NCBI RefSeq assembly: GCF_022760965.1
Contig: NZ_JAKVIJ010000001.1
Location: 1-64,000 of the forward strand
Length of the DNA: 64,000 nucleotides
Direction: 5' to 3'
From: Simplicispira sedimenti
Lineage (GTDB): Bacteria > Pseudomonadota > Gammaproteobacteria > Burkholderiales > Burkholderiaceae_C
Shown here one piece after another: positions 16,736-25,028 of the stretch. Position 1 is the stretch's first letter, and each line of letters opens with the position of its first letter. The position numbers and the translations under genes are program-made. Below the pieces are notes generated by a model. It worked only from the letters and a program-made list of their open reading frames with translations, ran no database searches and was not told the origin of the DNA.

Positions 16736-19429
16736 TCAGACGACGACGTTGACCAGGCGGCCGGGCACCACCACCACGCGCTTGGGCTGGGCTCCGCCCG
16801 AATGCGCTGCGAAGGCCTCACTGGCCAGGGCGATGCGCTCGATCTCGGCCTTGTCGGCTGCCGCGGGCACATGGATGGAGCCGCGCAGCTTGCCGTTGAC
16901 CTGGAGCATGAGCTCGACTTCGTCCTGCACCAGCGCACCCGCATCCACCTGCGGCCAGGGGGCGTCGAGCAGGTCGCCCAGGTGGGCGGCGTAGCCCAGC
17001 TCGCTCCAGAGCTGGTGCGTGATGTGCGGCGTGGCGGGGTACAGGCAGCGCAGCAAGATACCGAAGCCCTCGATCAGCGCGACCTGCGCGCCCTCGCAGT
17101 CCGCAGCCTTGAAGTCCTCCAGGGCGTTGAGCATCTTCATGGCGCCCGAGACCACGGTGTTGTACTGCATGCGCTGGTAGTCGTAGTCCACCTGCTTGAG
17201 CACGGTATGGATTTCCAGCCGAAGGGCCTTGGCCTCCTTGCCGAATTTCACATCATTCAGGCTTGCAGCGCCCGCCACACTTGCGTTGGCAGCTACGCTA
17301 TCCATAGCAGACAGCTTGACGCCAAAGTTCCACACGCGGCGCAGGAAGCGGTAGCTGCCCTCCACCGCCGCGTCGTTCCACTCCAGCGTGGCCTCGGGCG
17401 GCGCGGTGAACATGGTGTAGAGGCGCGCGGTGTCGGCGCCGTACTTCTCGATCAGGTCCTGCGGATCGACACCGTTGTTCTTGGACTTGGACATGGTGCC
17501 CACGCCCTCGTAGTCGATGGCCGTGCCCACGGGCAGGTCGCCGACGGCATTCTTCAGCCGGGCGCCGATGACCTTGCCGCCTTCGTCCAGCACATGTTCG
17601 ACGTCGTGCGGCCAGAAGTACTCCTTGCCGCCCTTCTCGCCCTTGCGCGAGTAGATGTGGTTGAGCACCATGCCCTGCGTGAGCAGCTTGGTGAAAGGCT
17701 CATCGACTTTCACCAGCCCCAGGTCGCGCATGACCTTGGTCCAGAAGCGCGCGTACAGCAGGTGCAGGATGGCGTGCTCGATACCGCCGATGTACTGGTC
17801 CATCGGCATCCAGTAGTCGGCGCCGCCCGCCACCATCTTTTCGCTGTTCTTCGGGTCGCAGTAGCGCATGAAGTACCACGAGCTGTCCACGAAGGTGTCC
17901 ATGGTGTCGGTCTCGCGGCGCGCGGCCTTGCCGCAGCAGGGGCAGACCACGCCGGCGTGGAAGGCCTCGCTTTTCACCAGCGGGTTGCCCGAGCCGTCGG
18001 GCACCAGATCCTGCGGCAGCACCACCGGCAGGTCCTTTTCGGGCACGGGCTGCGGGCCGCAGTCTGCGCAGTGGATGATGGGGATGGGCGTGCCCCAGTA
18101 GCGCTGGCGCGAAATGCCCCAGTCGCGCAGGCGCCAGGTGGTCTTCTTCTCGCCCAGGCCCTTTTCGCCCAGCGCATGGGCGACGGCATTGACGGCATCG
18201 CGGTACGGCAGGCCGCTGAAGCTGTCGGAGTTGACCGTCACGCCGCGCTGCTTGTCGGCGTACCAGTCCTGCCACTGGTGGTAGTTGAAGGTTTCGCCGT
18301 CGACCAGCACCACCTGTTTGATCTCGATGCCGTACTTGAGCGCGAAGGCAAAGTCGCGCTCATCGTGCGCAGGCACGCCCATCACGGCGCCGTCGCCGTA
18401 GGACATGAGCACGTAGTTGCCCACCCACACCTCGACCGGCAGGCCGGTGAGCGGGTGCGTCACGTTCAGGCCCGTGCGCATGCCCTCTTTTTCCTTGAGG
18501 GCCAGTTCGGCCTCGGTGGTGCCGCCCTTCTTGCATTCCTCGATGAAGGCGGCGAGCTGCGGGTTGCCGCGCGCGGCATGCTGGGCCAGCGGGTGTTCGG
18601 GCGCCACGGCGCAGAAGGTCACGCCCATGATGGTGTCGGCACGGGTCGTGAAGACGTACATCTTCCCGTCCTGGATCAGCGTGCCGTCCTCACCCCGGAT
18701 GTCGTGCGTGAAGGCGAAGCGCACGCCCTCGCTCTTGCCGATCCAGTTTTCCTGCATCAGCCGCACCTTGTCGGGCCAGCCGGTCAGCGTGGCCTTGTCG
18801 TTGCCGATCTGGACATGGTCCAGCAGCTCCTGGGCGTAGTCGGAGATCTTCAGGTAGTAGCCGGGGATCTCGCGCTTTTCCACCACGGCGCCGGTGCGCC
18901 AGCCCTTGCCGTCGATCACCTGCTCGTTGGCCAGCACGGTCTGGTCCACCGGGTCCCAGTTCACCACCTGGGTCTTGCGGTAGGCGATGCCCTTTTCCAG
19001 CATCTTGAGGAAAAGCCACTGGTTCCAGTGGTAGTAGTCGGGGTCGCAGGTGGCGACCTCGCGGCTCCAGTCGATGGCCAGCCCCATCGCCTGCATCTGC
19101 TTCTTCATGTAGGCGATGTTGTCGTAGGTCCACTGCGCCGGGGGCACGCCGTTCTTCAGCGCCGCGTTCTCGGCCGGCAGGCCGAAGGCGTCCCAGCCCA
19201 TGGGCATGAGCACGTTGTAGCCGCTCATGCGCAGCTGGCGCGTGAGCATGTCGTTGATGGTGTAGTTGCGCACATGGCCCATGTGCAGCTTGCCGCTGGG
19301 GTAGGGCAGCATGGAGCAGGCGTAGAACTTCTTCTTGCCGGCGTCCTCGGTCACGCGGTAGGCGTCGTTGGCCGTCCAGTGGGCCTGCGCGGCGCGCTCG
19401 ACCTCGGTGTGTTGGTATTTGTCTTGCAT
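16736..19429 (-). CDS. leuS: Leucyl-tRNA synthetase
   Basis: 897-residue class I synthetase. The HIGH box is HMGH at 49-52 and the KMSKS box is MSKSK at about 646-650; the CP1 editing domain (TRADTIMGVTF, GVPAHDERDF) is intact. The ATG at 19429 gives MQDKYQHTEVE, the usual start; a TTG four codons upstream is unlikely. Residues about 707-723, after GVKLSAMDS, are encoded by DNA resembling the dispersed repeat and look like an inserted Ala/Ser/Val-rich stretch in the anticodon-binding region. It lies between exbD and lptE as in other Burkholderiales. Confidence 0.97.
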   Translation of the reverse strand: MQDKYQHTEVERAAQAHWTANDAYRVTEDAGKKKFYACSMLPYPSGKLHMGHVRNYTINDMLTRQLRMSGYNVLMPMGWDAFGLPAENAALKNGVPPAQWTYDNIAYMKKQMQAMGLAIDWSREVATCDPDYYHWNQWLFLKMLEKGIAYRKTQVVNWDPVDQTVLANEQVIDGKGWRTGAVVEKREIPGYYLKISDYAQELLDHVQIGNDKATLTGWPDKVRLMQENWIGKSEGVRFAFTHDIRGEDGTLIQDGKMYVFTTRADTIMGVTFCAVAPEHPLAQHAARGNPQLAAFIEECKKGGTTEAELALKEKEGMRTGLNVTHPLTGLPVEVWVGNYVLMSYGDGAVMGVPAHDERDFAFALKYGIEIKQVVLVDGETFNYHQWQDWYADKQRGVTVNSDSFSGLPYRDAVNAVAHALGEKGLGEKKTTWRLRDWGISRQRYWGTPIPIIHCADCGPQPVPEKDLPVVLPQDLVPDGSGNPLVKSEAFHAGVVCPCCGKAARRETDTMDTFVDSSWYFMRYCDPKNSEKMVAGGADYWMPMDQYIGGIEHAILHLLYARFWTKVMRDLGLVKVDEPFTKLLTQGMVLNHIYSRKGEKGGKEYFWPHDVEHVLDEGGKVIGARLKNAVGDLPVGTAIDYEGVGTMSKSKNNGVDPQDLIEKYGADTARLYTMFTAPPEATLEWNDAAVEGSYRFLRRVWNFGVKLSAMDSVAANASVAGAASLNDVKFGKEAKALRLEIHTVLKQVDYDYQRMQYNTVVSGAMKMLNALEDFKAADCEGAQVALIEGFGILLRCLYPATPHITHQLWSELGYAAHLGDLLDAPWPQVDAGALVQDEVELMLQVNGKLRGSIHVPAAADKAEIERIALASEAFAAHSGGAQPKRVVVVPGRLVNVVV
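17261..17308 (-). repeat. Dispersed repeat, copy inside leuS
   Basis: Read on the minus strand it begins GCTATGGATAGCGTAGCTG, continues CCAACGC and TGGCGGGCGCTGCAAGCC, the block order of the intergenic copies. It is in frame with leuS and encodes about 16 residues rich in Ala, Ser and Val. The palindromic core GCTATGGATAGC is still recognisable. Confidence 0.5.
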
Positions 19430-19503
19430 GGATGCCTGCAACAGAGAGTGAATGACCGCAGCCTGCGGCCCTGCCCGGATTTTAGGCGCTGGAGAGAGAC
19501 GTC

Positions 19504-19950
19504 TCAGCGTGCCGGCGCCGAGGGCGCGGGCGCAGCCGCCGGGTCGGCTACAAAACCGATGCGCTGCAGCCCGGCAGCATGCGCCGCGCCCATGACCTCC
19601 ACCACCCGGCCATAGGGCACAGCAGCGTCGGCGCGCAACTGCAGTTCGGTGTCGGGGGCCGCCTGCGCCACCTCGCCCAGGCGGCGGGCCAACGCAGCCG
19701 CCGACGGCACAGGTTGGTCGTCCACGAACAACTGGCCCTGGCGGTCCAGCACCAGGGTGAGCGCACGCGGCGCTGCAGCGGGCGCCGTACCCTCGGCGCG
19801 TGGCAGATCGAGCCGGATGGCGCTGGCCAGCAAAGGCGCGGTCAGGATGAAGATGACCACCAGCACCAGCATCACATCGACCAGGGGCGTCATGTTGATG
19901 TCGCTCATGGGTTCGGCCCCACGGGTGCGTTCAAGGCGGCCAAATGCCAT
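19504..19950 (-). CDS. exbD: ExbD/TolR-family biopolymer transport protein
   Basis: 148-residue energy-transducing inner-membrane protein with one N-terminal membrane segment carrying the key aspartate (DINMTPLVDVMLVLVVIFIL) and a periplasmic domain. With ExbB it uses the proton gradient to power TonB-dependent outer-membrane uptake. The ATG at 19950 gives MAFGRLERTRGAEPMSDINM, a normal ExbD start. It follows exbB by 16 bases; no tonB is in the window. The position between dapB and leuS is conserved in the lineage, which favours ExbD over TolR naming, though the two families are close. Confidence 0.87.
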   Translation of the reverse strand: MAFGRLERTRGAEPMSDINMTPLVDVMLVLVVIFILTAPLLASAIRLDLPRAEGTAPAAAPRALTLVLDRQGQLFVDDQPVPSAAALARRLGEVAQAAPDTELQLRADAAVPYGRVVEVMGAAHAAGLQRIGFVADPAAAPAPSAPAR

Positions 19951-19966
19951 GGTGCACCCCGCCTTC

Positions 19967-20644
19967 TCAGGCGTCCTCGGCCGGGGCCTGTGCCGCCGTA
20001 CCCAGCAGGAGCTCGCGCAGGTCCAGCGCAAAGCCTTCCAGGTCGGCCTCGATGCGGGCCACGGCACGGCCAAAGCCGTTGTAGGCCAGCACCGCCGGAA
20101 TCGCCACGGCCAGGCCTGCGGCGGTCATGATCAGGGCCTCTCCCACCGGCCCGGCCACGCGGTCGATGCTGATCTGCCCCGCACCGGCAATTTCGGTCAG
20201 CGCATGGTAGATGCCCCAGACCGTGCCCAGCAAGCCCACGAAAGGCGCCGTAGAGCCCACGGTGGCCAGCAGCACCTGGCCGAATTGCAGCTTGGCCAAC
20301 ACAATGTGCAGCGCATCACGCAACACCCTCGTGAGCTGCTGGCTGCGGCTGCCCGCCTGGGCCAACGTGCCCGCGCTTTGCGCAGTGGCTACGGATCCAG
20401 CGGCATCGACCAGGGGCAGCACCAGGGCTTCGCGGTCGAACGCGGCCAGCGTTCGACAGGCAGCGTCCATGCCTGGCGCCTGCCAGAAGGCCGCCAGGCA
20501 GCGCGCCACATCGGTGCGGCCACGGTGCAGCAAGCGGGCCTTCCAGGCAATGACCACCCAGCTTGCCACCGACATGGCCAGCAGCGCCAGCGCCGTGGCC
20601 TGGGTCACGGCGTCGCCCTGGCGCCACCAGTGCAGCCAATCCAT
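19967..20644 (-). CDS. exbB: ExbB/TolQ-family proton channel protein
   Basis: 225-residue MotA/TolQ/ExbB-type protein with three membrane segments: residues about 14-34, and a pair after TVGSTAPFVGLLGTVWGIY and GEALIMTAAGLAVAIPAVLAYN. These two motifs are the family signature. It forms the stator with ExbD, encoded 16 bases downstream. The start MDWLHWWRQGDAV is unambiguous. Named ExbB by pairing and context; TolQ is less likely because no tolA, tolB or pal is present. Confidence 0.87.
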   Translation of the reverse strand: MDWLHWWRQGDAVTQATALALLAMSVASWVVIAWKARLLHRGRTDVARCLAAFWQAPGMDAACRTLAAFDREALVLPLVDAAGSVATAQSAGTLAQAGSRSQQLTRVLRDALHIVLAKLQFGQVLLATVGSTAPFVGLLGTVWGIYHALTEIAGAGQISIDRVAGPVGEALIMTAAGLAVAIPAVLAYNGFGRAVARIEADLEGFALDLRELLLGTAAQAPAEDA

Positions 20645-20745
20645 GTCAGTGATCCATTCCGCGAACGCGGCACCCGCGTCGCATGCAACTGTCGCCCCCC
20701 AGGCCAGGGCTCCCGCGCAAGGGCCGCACCGCCGCGCTGGGAGCG

Positions 20746-20786
20746 TCCCCCTGCCCGCAGCGCACAGCGCTGCGGGAGCGGGGGGA
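20746..20786. repeat. GC-rich stem-loop between dapB and exbB
   Basis: CCCGCAGCGC-ACA-GCGCTGCGGG (20754..20776) is a perfect 10-bp stem with a 3-base loop, flanked by TCCCCC and GGGGGA that extend it. It resembles REP-like inverted repeats common in Burkholderiales intergenic DNA. There is no T run, so it is not a standard intrinsic terminator; it may attenuate transcription or protect the 3' end of the upstream mRNA. The 174-base gap it sits in contains no gene. Confidence 0.55.
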
Positions 20787-20818
20787 AGCGGCGCAGCCGC
20801 TCAGGGAGGTGTTCACGT

Positions 20819-21655
20819 TCACGCCAAACCCAGCACGTCGAACATGTCGAACATGCCATGGGGCTTGCCGCGCAGGAAGCGCACTGCGCGCAGGCTGCCC
20901 TGGGCGTAGGTGGCGCGGCTGGAGGACTTGTGCGTGATCTCGATACGCTCGCCCGTGCCCGCGAACAGCACCGTGTGGTCGCCGACGATGTCGCCGCCAC
21001 GGATGGTGGCAAAGCCGATGCTCGATGGATCGCGCTCGCCGGTGACGCCCTCGCGGGCATAGACAGCGCAGTCCTTGAGGTCACGGCCCAGCGCGCCTGC
21101 GATGACCTCGCCCATCTTGAGCGCAGTGCCCGAGGGCGCGTCCACCTTGTGGCGGTGGTGTGCCTCGATGATCTCGATGTCGTAGCCAGTGGACAGGGCC
21201 TTGGCCGCCATCTCCAGCAGCTTGAGCGTGACGTTCACGCCCACGCTCATGTTGGGCGCCATGACGATGGCGGTGCGCTGTGCATGGGCGGCGATCTCGG
21301 CCTTCTGCGCGTCGGTAAAGCCCGTGGTGCCAATGACGGCCTGTACGCCCAGCTCGCGGCAGATGGCCAAGTGGGCCAGCGTACCCTCAGGGCGGGTGAA
21401 GTCGATCAGCACCTCGGCGTTCTGCAGCCCCTGGCGCAGGTCGGCCGTGATGGGCACACCGCTGGCCACGCCCAGGAACGCCGTGGCGTCCGAGCCGATG
21501 GCAGGGCTGGAAGGCACGTCCAGCGCGCCGGCCAGCACACAGTCGCCGCTGGCACGCACGGCCTCGATCAACATGCGGCCCATGCGGCCGGAAGCCCCGG
21601 CCACCGCCACGCGGTAGGGGGCATGGGAAGTAGCGGGGGAGGAAGTCCCTGTCAT
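20819..21655 (-). CDS. dapB: 4-hydroxy-tetrahydrodipicolinate reductase
   Basis: 278-residue NAD(P)H-dependent enzyme of lysine and diaminopimelate synthesis. The Rossmann motif VAVAGASGRMGRMLIEAV, the IGTTGF segment, the catalytic EAHHRHKVDAPSGTAL signature and the C-terminal GMFDMFDVLGL are all present. The ATG at 21655 is preferred over one eight codons upstream because AAGGA lies 6 bases before it. It follows bamE by 35 bases and is probably cotranscribed with exbB-exbD-leuS-lptE. Confidence 0.96.
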   Translation of the reverse strand: MTGTSSPATSHAPYRVAVAGASGRMGRMLIEAVRASGDCVLAGALDVPSSPAIGSDATAFLGVASGVPITADLRQGLQNAEVLIDFTRPEGTLAHLAICRELGVQAVIGTTGFTDAQKAEIAAHAQRTAIVMAPNMSVGVNVTLKLLEMAAKALSTGYDIEIIEAHHRHKVDAPSGTALKMGEVIAGALGRDLKDCAVYAREGVTGERDPSSIGFATIRGGDIVGDHTVLFAGTGERIEITHKSSSRATYAQGSLRAVRFLRGKPHGMFDMFDVLGLA

Positions 21656-21690
21656 AGCGTTCCTTGAATGCGGTTGCACCGGCGCAGCAT

Positions 21691-22245
21691 TCAGCGGGTG
21701 CTGGATTCGAGCGGTGGGTAGCGGGTGGCCGTGGGGGCGGGAGCAGGCTGCTGCTCGGTTGCCTTGGCGGGGGCCTGGGGTGCGGGGAACTTGGCGAGCT
21801 GCTCCTCGGTGGCTTCGAGTTGCGGCACCTTGCGCTTGCCCTTGCGTGCGTCGAGCGAAGCGACGAATTCGCTCTCGGTGGGCATTTCATCGCCCTCGAA
21901 ACGCTCCAGGACATCGCCCTTGAAGAACACCGTCAGCTTGCGCGACTGTACCGGCTGCCCGGGCCGCTGGAGGGTGAAAACATACTCCCAGCGATCGGCA
22001 TGGAACAGGCTGGTGACCAGCGGGGTGCCCAGGATGTCGCGCACCTGCTGGCGGCCCATACCGGCCTGCAAGGCCTCGACCTGCTCACGCGAAATGAAAT
22101 TGCCCTGCACCACATCCACTTTGTAGGGTGTCACGACGCTGGCAATGCGCGCACTCGCACCGTCGAAGCTGCCACAGGCAGCCAGGCTGGCACCGAGCAG
22201 CAGGATCGCCCCCAGGCGGGCACTGTGAAAAGCGTTGGCGGACAT
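21691..22245 (-). CDS. bamE: Outer membrane protein assembly factor BamE
   Basis: 184-residue lipoprotein of the Bam complex that folds outer-membrane barrels. Signal peptide and lipobox are LLLGASLAACGSF. The SmpA/OmlA domain shows YKVDVVQGNFISREQVEAL and GMGRQQVRDILGTPLV, then DRWEYVFTLQRP. The C-terminal 50 residues are a charged, Ala/Pro/Gln-rich tail longer than in E. coli. It is divergent from fur across an 87-base gap, an arrangement conserved in many proteobacteria. TACAAT on the minus strand at 22276..22281 is a possible -10 box. Confidence 0.92.
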   Translation of the reverse strand: MSANAFHSARLGAILLLGASLAACGSFDGASARIASVVTPYKVDVVQGNFISREQVEALQAGMGRQQVRDILGTPLVTSLFHADRWEYVFTLQRPGQPVQSRKLTVFFKGDVLERFEGDEMPTESEFVASLDARKGKRKVPQLEATEEQLAKFPAPQAPAKATEQQPAPAPTATRYPPLESSTR

Positions 22246-22332
22246 GGGAAAAGGCCAGAGGATATGATGCAAGCCATTGTAGCGGCAGGCCCCGCCCAAG
22301 CGCGGCGCACCACCCAACCCCAAACCCTTGCC

Positions 22333-22761
22333 ATGTCCAACATCGAAGAACTCAAGAGCACCGGCCTCAAGGCCACGCTTCCCCGGCTCAAGATCCTGGA
22401 AATCTTTCAGAAAGGCGCACAGCGCCACATGACGGCTGAAGATGTGTTCCGGGTGCTGCTGCAAGAGCATTCAGACATCGGCCTGGCCACGGTGTACCGC
22501 GTGCTGACGCAGTTTGAGCAGGCCGGCATTCTGAGCCGCAGCAACTTCGAGAGCGGCAAGGCCGTTTACGAACTGAACGAAGGCAAGCACCACGATCACT
22601 TCATCTGCACCGCCTGCGGCAAGGTGGAAGAGTTCTTCGACGCCGAGATCGAGAAGCGCCAGCAGAGTGTTGCCAAGTCCAAGGGCTGGGTCGTTCAGGA
22701 CCACTCCATGGCCCTGTATGGGCAGTGCGCGCAGTGTGCCGCGCAGCAACGCGGAAAATAA
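22333..22761 (+). CDS. fur: Ferric uptake regulator
   Basis: 142-residue iron-responsive repressor. A winged-helix DNA-binding domain (LKATLPRLKILEIFQ, then DIGLATVYRVLTQFEQAGIL) precedes a metal and dimerisation domain with HHDHF at 86-90 and CTAC at 92-95; a second cysteine pair (CAQC) is near the end. Iron-bound Fur normally represses siderophore and TonB systems; the ExbBD genes 1.7 kb away are a plausible target but I see no clear Fur box here. Its stop directly abuts the hprK stop on the other strand. Confidence 0.96.
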   Translation: MSNIEELKSTGLKATLPRLKILEIFQKGAQRHMTAEDVFRVLLQEHSDIGLATVYRVLTQFEQAGILSRSNFESGKAVYELNEGKHHDHFICTACGKVEEFFDAEIEKRQQSVAKSKGWVVQDHSMALYGQCAQCAAQQRGK

Positions 22762-23712
22762 TCAGCCGCCCTTGTCCATGGCGCGGCGGTGGCGCTCGAC
22801 AAATTCCTGGTAGGTATCAATCCCGCGCAACTGCAAGATTGTGTTGCGCACGGCGGCCTCCACCAGCACGGCAATGTTGCGCCCCGCCACCACCTGGATC
22901 ACCACCTTGAGCACCGGAACGCCCAGCACGTCTTGCGTCAACGGTTCGTAGGGTAGCCGCTCGTAGTTGCGTTCCAGCGTTTCCTTGCGCACCAGGTGCA
23001 CGATGAGCTTGAGGCGCATCTTGCGGCGTACTGCTGTCTCGCCAAAAATGGCGCGAATGTCCAGCAGACCGATGCCGCGCACCTCCAGCAGGTTTTGCAG
23101 CAGCTCCGGGCACTTGCCTTCAATCGTGGTCTGGTTGATGCGGAACAGATCGACCGCATCGTCGGCCACCAGCCCGTTGCCGCGCGAGATCAGCTCCAGC
23201 CCCAGCTCACTCTTGCCAAGGCCCGATTCCCCCGTGATGAGCACGCCAAGACCCAGAATGTCCATGAACACACCGTGCATGGTGGTGCGATCGGCGAAAT
23301 GCTTGGACAGGTAGGCGCGCAGCACATCGATGACGAAGGCCGCCGACTCGCGCGTGGCGAACATGGGAATCTGGGCCCGTTCGCACATCGACACCAGTTC
23401 GTCGGGCGCCACCTGATCGTCGGCCAGCACCAGCACCGGAGGCTCCAGCGTGACGATGCGCGAAATCCTGCGCTTGCAGTCCTCCACCGTGGCATTGGCC
23501 AGGTAAGCGATTTCGCGCTCACCCAGGATCTGCGCCCGGTAGGGATGGATGTAGTTGAGGTAGCCCACCAAGTCAGCGCCAGAGCGCGCCGAGCGCACAG
23601 CCACCTCGTCAAAGCGGCGCTCCGAGGCCCCCAGGCCCGCGACCCATTCCCACTTGAGCAGGCCGCGAAACTCCTCGAACAGGACATCGGCGCTGACGAC
23701 GTTGGGTTTCAC
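22762..23712 (-). CDS. hprK: HPr kinase/phosphorylase
   Basis: 316-residue bifunctional enzyme that phosphorylates and dephosphorylates HPr on serine. The Walker A motif GESGLGKS is at 161-168 and the family signature EVRGIGLLDIRAIFG follows near residue 208. It is the last gene of hpf-ptsN-hprK, 31 bases after ptsN. In betaproteobacteria HprK works with the nitrogen PTS to regulate carbon and nitrogen functions rather than sugar uptake. It is convergent with fur with no intervening base. Confidence 0.95.
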   Translation of the reverse strand: MKPNVVSADVLFEEFRGLLKWEWVAGLGASERRFDEVAVRSARSGADLVGYLNYIHPYRAQILGEREIAYLANATVEDCKRRISRIVTLEPPVLVLADDQVAPDELVSMCERAQIPMFATRESAAFVIDVLRAYLSKHFADRTTMHGVFMDILGLGVLITGESGLGKSELGLELISRGNGLVADDAVDLFRINQTTIEGKCPELLQNLLEVRGIGLLDIRAIFGETAVRRKMRLKLIVHLVRKETLERNYERLPYEPLTQDVLGVPVLKVVIQVVAGRNIAVLVEAAVRNTILQLRGIDTYQEFVERHRRAMDKGG

Positions 23713-23743
23713 GGGGAAGGAGCGCTGCGGAGAGGCGAAAAAC

Positions 23744-24211
23744 TCAGGCCGTCTGCGTGGACTGCCAACCAGCGATCATGCGGTGCAGTTCGACCGCATC
23801 GGCGCAGCCCTTGATTCTCTCGCGCAAGGGCCCGTCGCTGAGCAACTCGGCAATTTCGGAAAGAATCTCCAGGTGTTTCTGCGTGGCCGCTTCGGGCACC
23901 AGCAGAAAGATGAGCAGGCCCACCGGCTGCTCGTCCGGCGCGTCGAACCCGATGGGTTGGGCCAGTTGAAACACGGCCGCCATCGGCGCCTTGAGCCCCT
24001 TGATGCGTCCATGTGGAATGGCCACGCCATGCCCCAGGCCGGTGGAACCCAGGCGTTCGCGGGCAAACAGGCTGTCGGTGATCAGCGCCCGCGACAGGCC
24101 GTGCAGACTCTCGAACAAGAGGCCTGCTTCTTCAAAAGCACGTTTCTTGCTGGTGGCATCAACGCTCACTAGCACTTGATCGGCAGGCAGGATGGAGGCG
24201 AGGCGGTTCAT
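23744..24211 (-). CDS. ptsN: PTS IIA-like nitrogen regulatory protein (EIIA-Ntr)
   Basis: 155-residue regulatory phosphocarrier of the nitrogen PTS. The phosphorylated histidine lies in GHGVAIPHGRIKG (His67). Family members modulate potassium transport (TrkA, KdpD) and stress responses by phosphorylation state; the presence of kup and trkAH in the same window is notable but 15 kb away. It lies between hpf and hprK in the same direction, after an intrinsic terminator downstream of hpf, so partial uncoupling from hpf is likely. Confidence 0.94.
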   Translation of the reverse strand: MNRLASILPADQVLVSVDATSKKRAFEEAGLLFESLHGLSRALITDSLFARERLGSTGLGHGVAIPHGRIKGLKAPMAAVFQLAQPIGFDAPDEQPVGLLIFLLVPEAATQKHLEILSEIAELLSDGPLRERIKGCADAVELHRMIAGWQSTQTA

Positions 24212-24301
24212 GGCAGTTTCTGGGCGCGATTATGCACCGCTTGGAACAAACGCTCACAATTGGCGCCGCAAAGCCGGTTCGGGCTTGCGGCACCCCCTGT
24301 G

Positions 24302-24325
24302 AAAAAACCGCCCCATCGGGCGGTT
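24302..24325 (-). terminator. Intrinsic terminator after hpf
   Basis: On the minus strand AACCGCCC-GATG-GGGCGGTT forms an 8-bp stem with a 4-base loop and runs into TTTTTT. It lies 47 bases past the hpf stop and before the ptsN start, so it would end or attenuate hpf transcription before ptsN-hprK. Confidence 0.75.
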
Positions 24326-24371
24326 GGAGAGGCGGCGGGGCTGCCTGCCCGCCCGTCGCACTGCGTGAAGA

Positions 24372-24704
24372 TCACGCGGCCATCCGGCGACGTGCATCGG
24401 AATGGTGGTCCTGGATGCGATCCTTGTGGCGCATCACTTGCCGGTCCATCTTGTCCACGAGTTCATCGACTGCAGCGTATAGATCGGCATGGGAGCATTC
24501 GGCGAACAGGTCGGTCCCTTTGACGTGGATATTGCATTCGGCGCGCTGGCGCTTTTCCTTTTCCTTTTGCTTTTCAACGGTGAGCAGGACCTTGACATCG
24601 ACCACCTGGTCGAAATGCCGGGTGATCCGATCCAGCTTGGAGGTGACATAACTGCGCAGGGCGGGGGTGACTTCGAGATGATGACCGCTGATCGTCAGGT
24701 TCAT
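24372..24704 (-). CDS. hpf: Ribosome hibernation promoting factor (short form)
   Basis: 110-residue cytoplasmic protein of the HPF/YfiA family that binds the small ribosomal subunit in stationary phase and promotes inactive dimers. The start MNLTISGHHLEVTPALRSYV and the KEKRQRAECNIHVKG and DLYAAVDELVDKMDRQVMRHKDR segments are typical. No long C-terminal dimerisation domain is present. CAGGAGACC precedes the ATG at 24704. In many proteobacteria rpoN lies immediately upstream; here the upstream gene is divergent purC. Confidence 0.94.
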   Translation of the reverse strand: MNLTISGHHLEVTPALRSYVTSKLDRITRHFDQVVDVKVLLTVEKQKEKEKRQRAECNIHVKGTDLFAECSHADLYAAVDELVDKMDRQVMRHKDRIQDHHSDARRRMAA

Positions 24705-24797
24705 AAACAGGTCTCCTGTGGCACTCGGAAGATAGGCGCCGCCACAGCACACCCTGTGGCGACCCGGCAGTCGGCTCCAACCGCCCGCCGTGCTTTC

Positions 24798-24826
24798 ACT
24801 ATGCGCCCGCCAGGTACCAAAAGCAA
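24798..24826 (-). promoter_or_regulatory. Putative hpf promoter in the hpf/purC divergent region
   Basis: The 324-base gap 24705..25028 between hpf and purC holds no gene. On the minus strand TTGCTT and CATAGT are spaced by 17 bases, placing transcription start near 24791 and an 87-base leader before hpf. For purC only a lone TACAAT (24950..24955) is seen, without a good -35 partner. No riboswitch or PurR-like site was recognised. Confidence 0.35.
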
Positions 24827-25028
24827 TCCCATTCCGGTGCAGTGCAGCGGGTTTTCCCGCAACAGGTGCCAAACGCCCCAAAACGGCGCACAATGGTTGG
24901 GTTCCTCTCCTGCGCCGCCTCCACCTCGCGGACGGAAAGGCACGCCGCATACAATGCGCAGGCCCCCTGGGCCCAGACCGCCGCACGGCGGCATCCATTC
25001 GCGCACACTCCCCTGACAGCGTTTTTCC

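Noticed and set aside
16355..19615. Open frame of more than 1000 codons opposite leuS
   Set aside because: Antisense shadow of leuS, with composition typical of shadows; leuS is unmistakable on the other strand.
20645..20818. Small gene in the dapB-exbB gap
   Set aside because: Open frames here follow the GC-rich inverted repeat, lack ribosome binding sites and resemble no protein.
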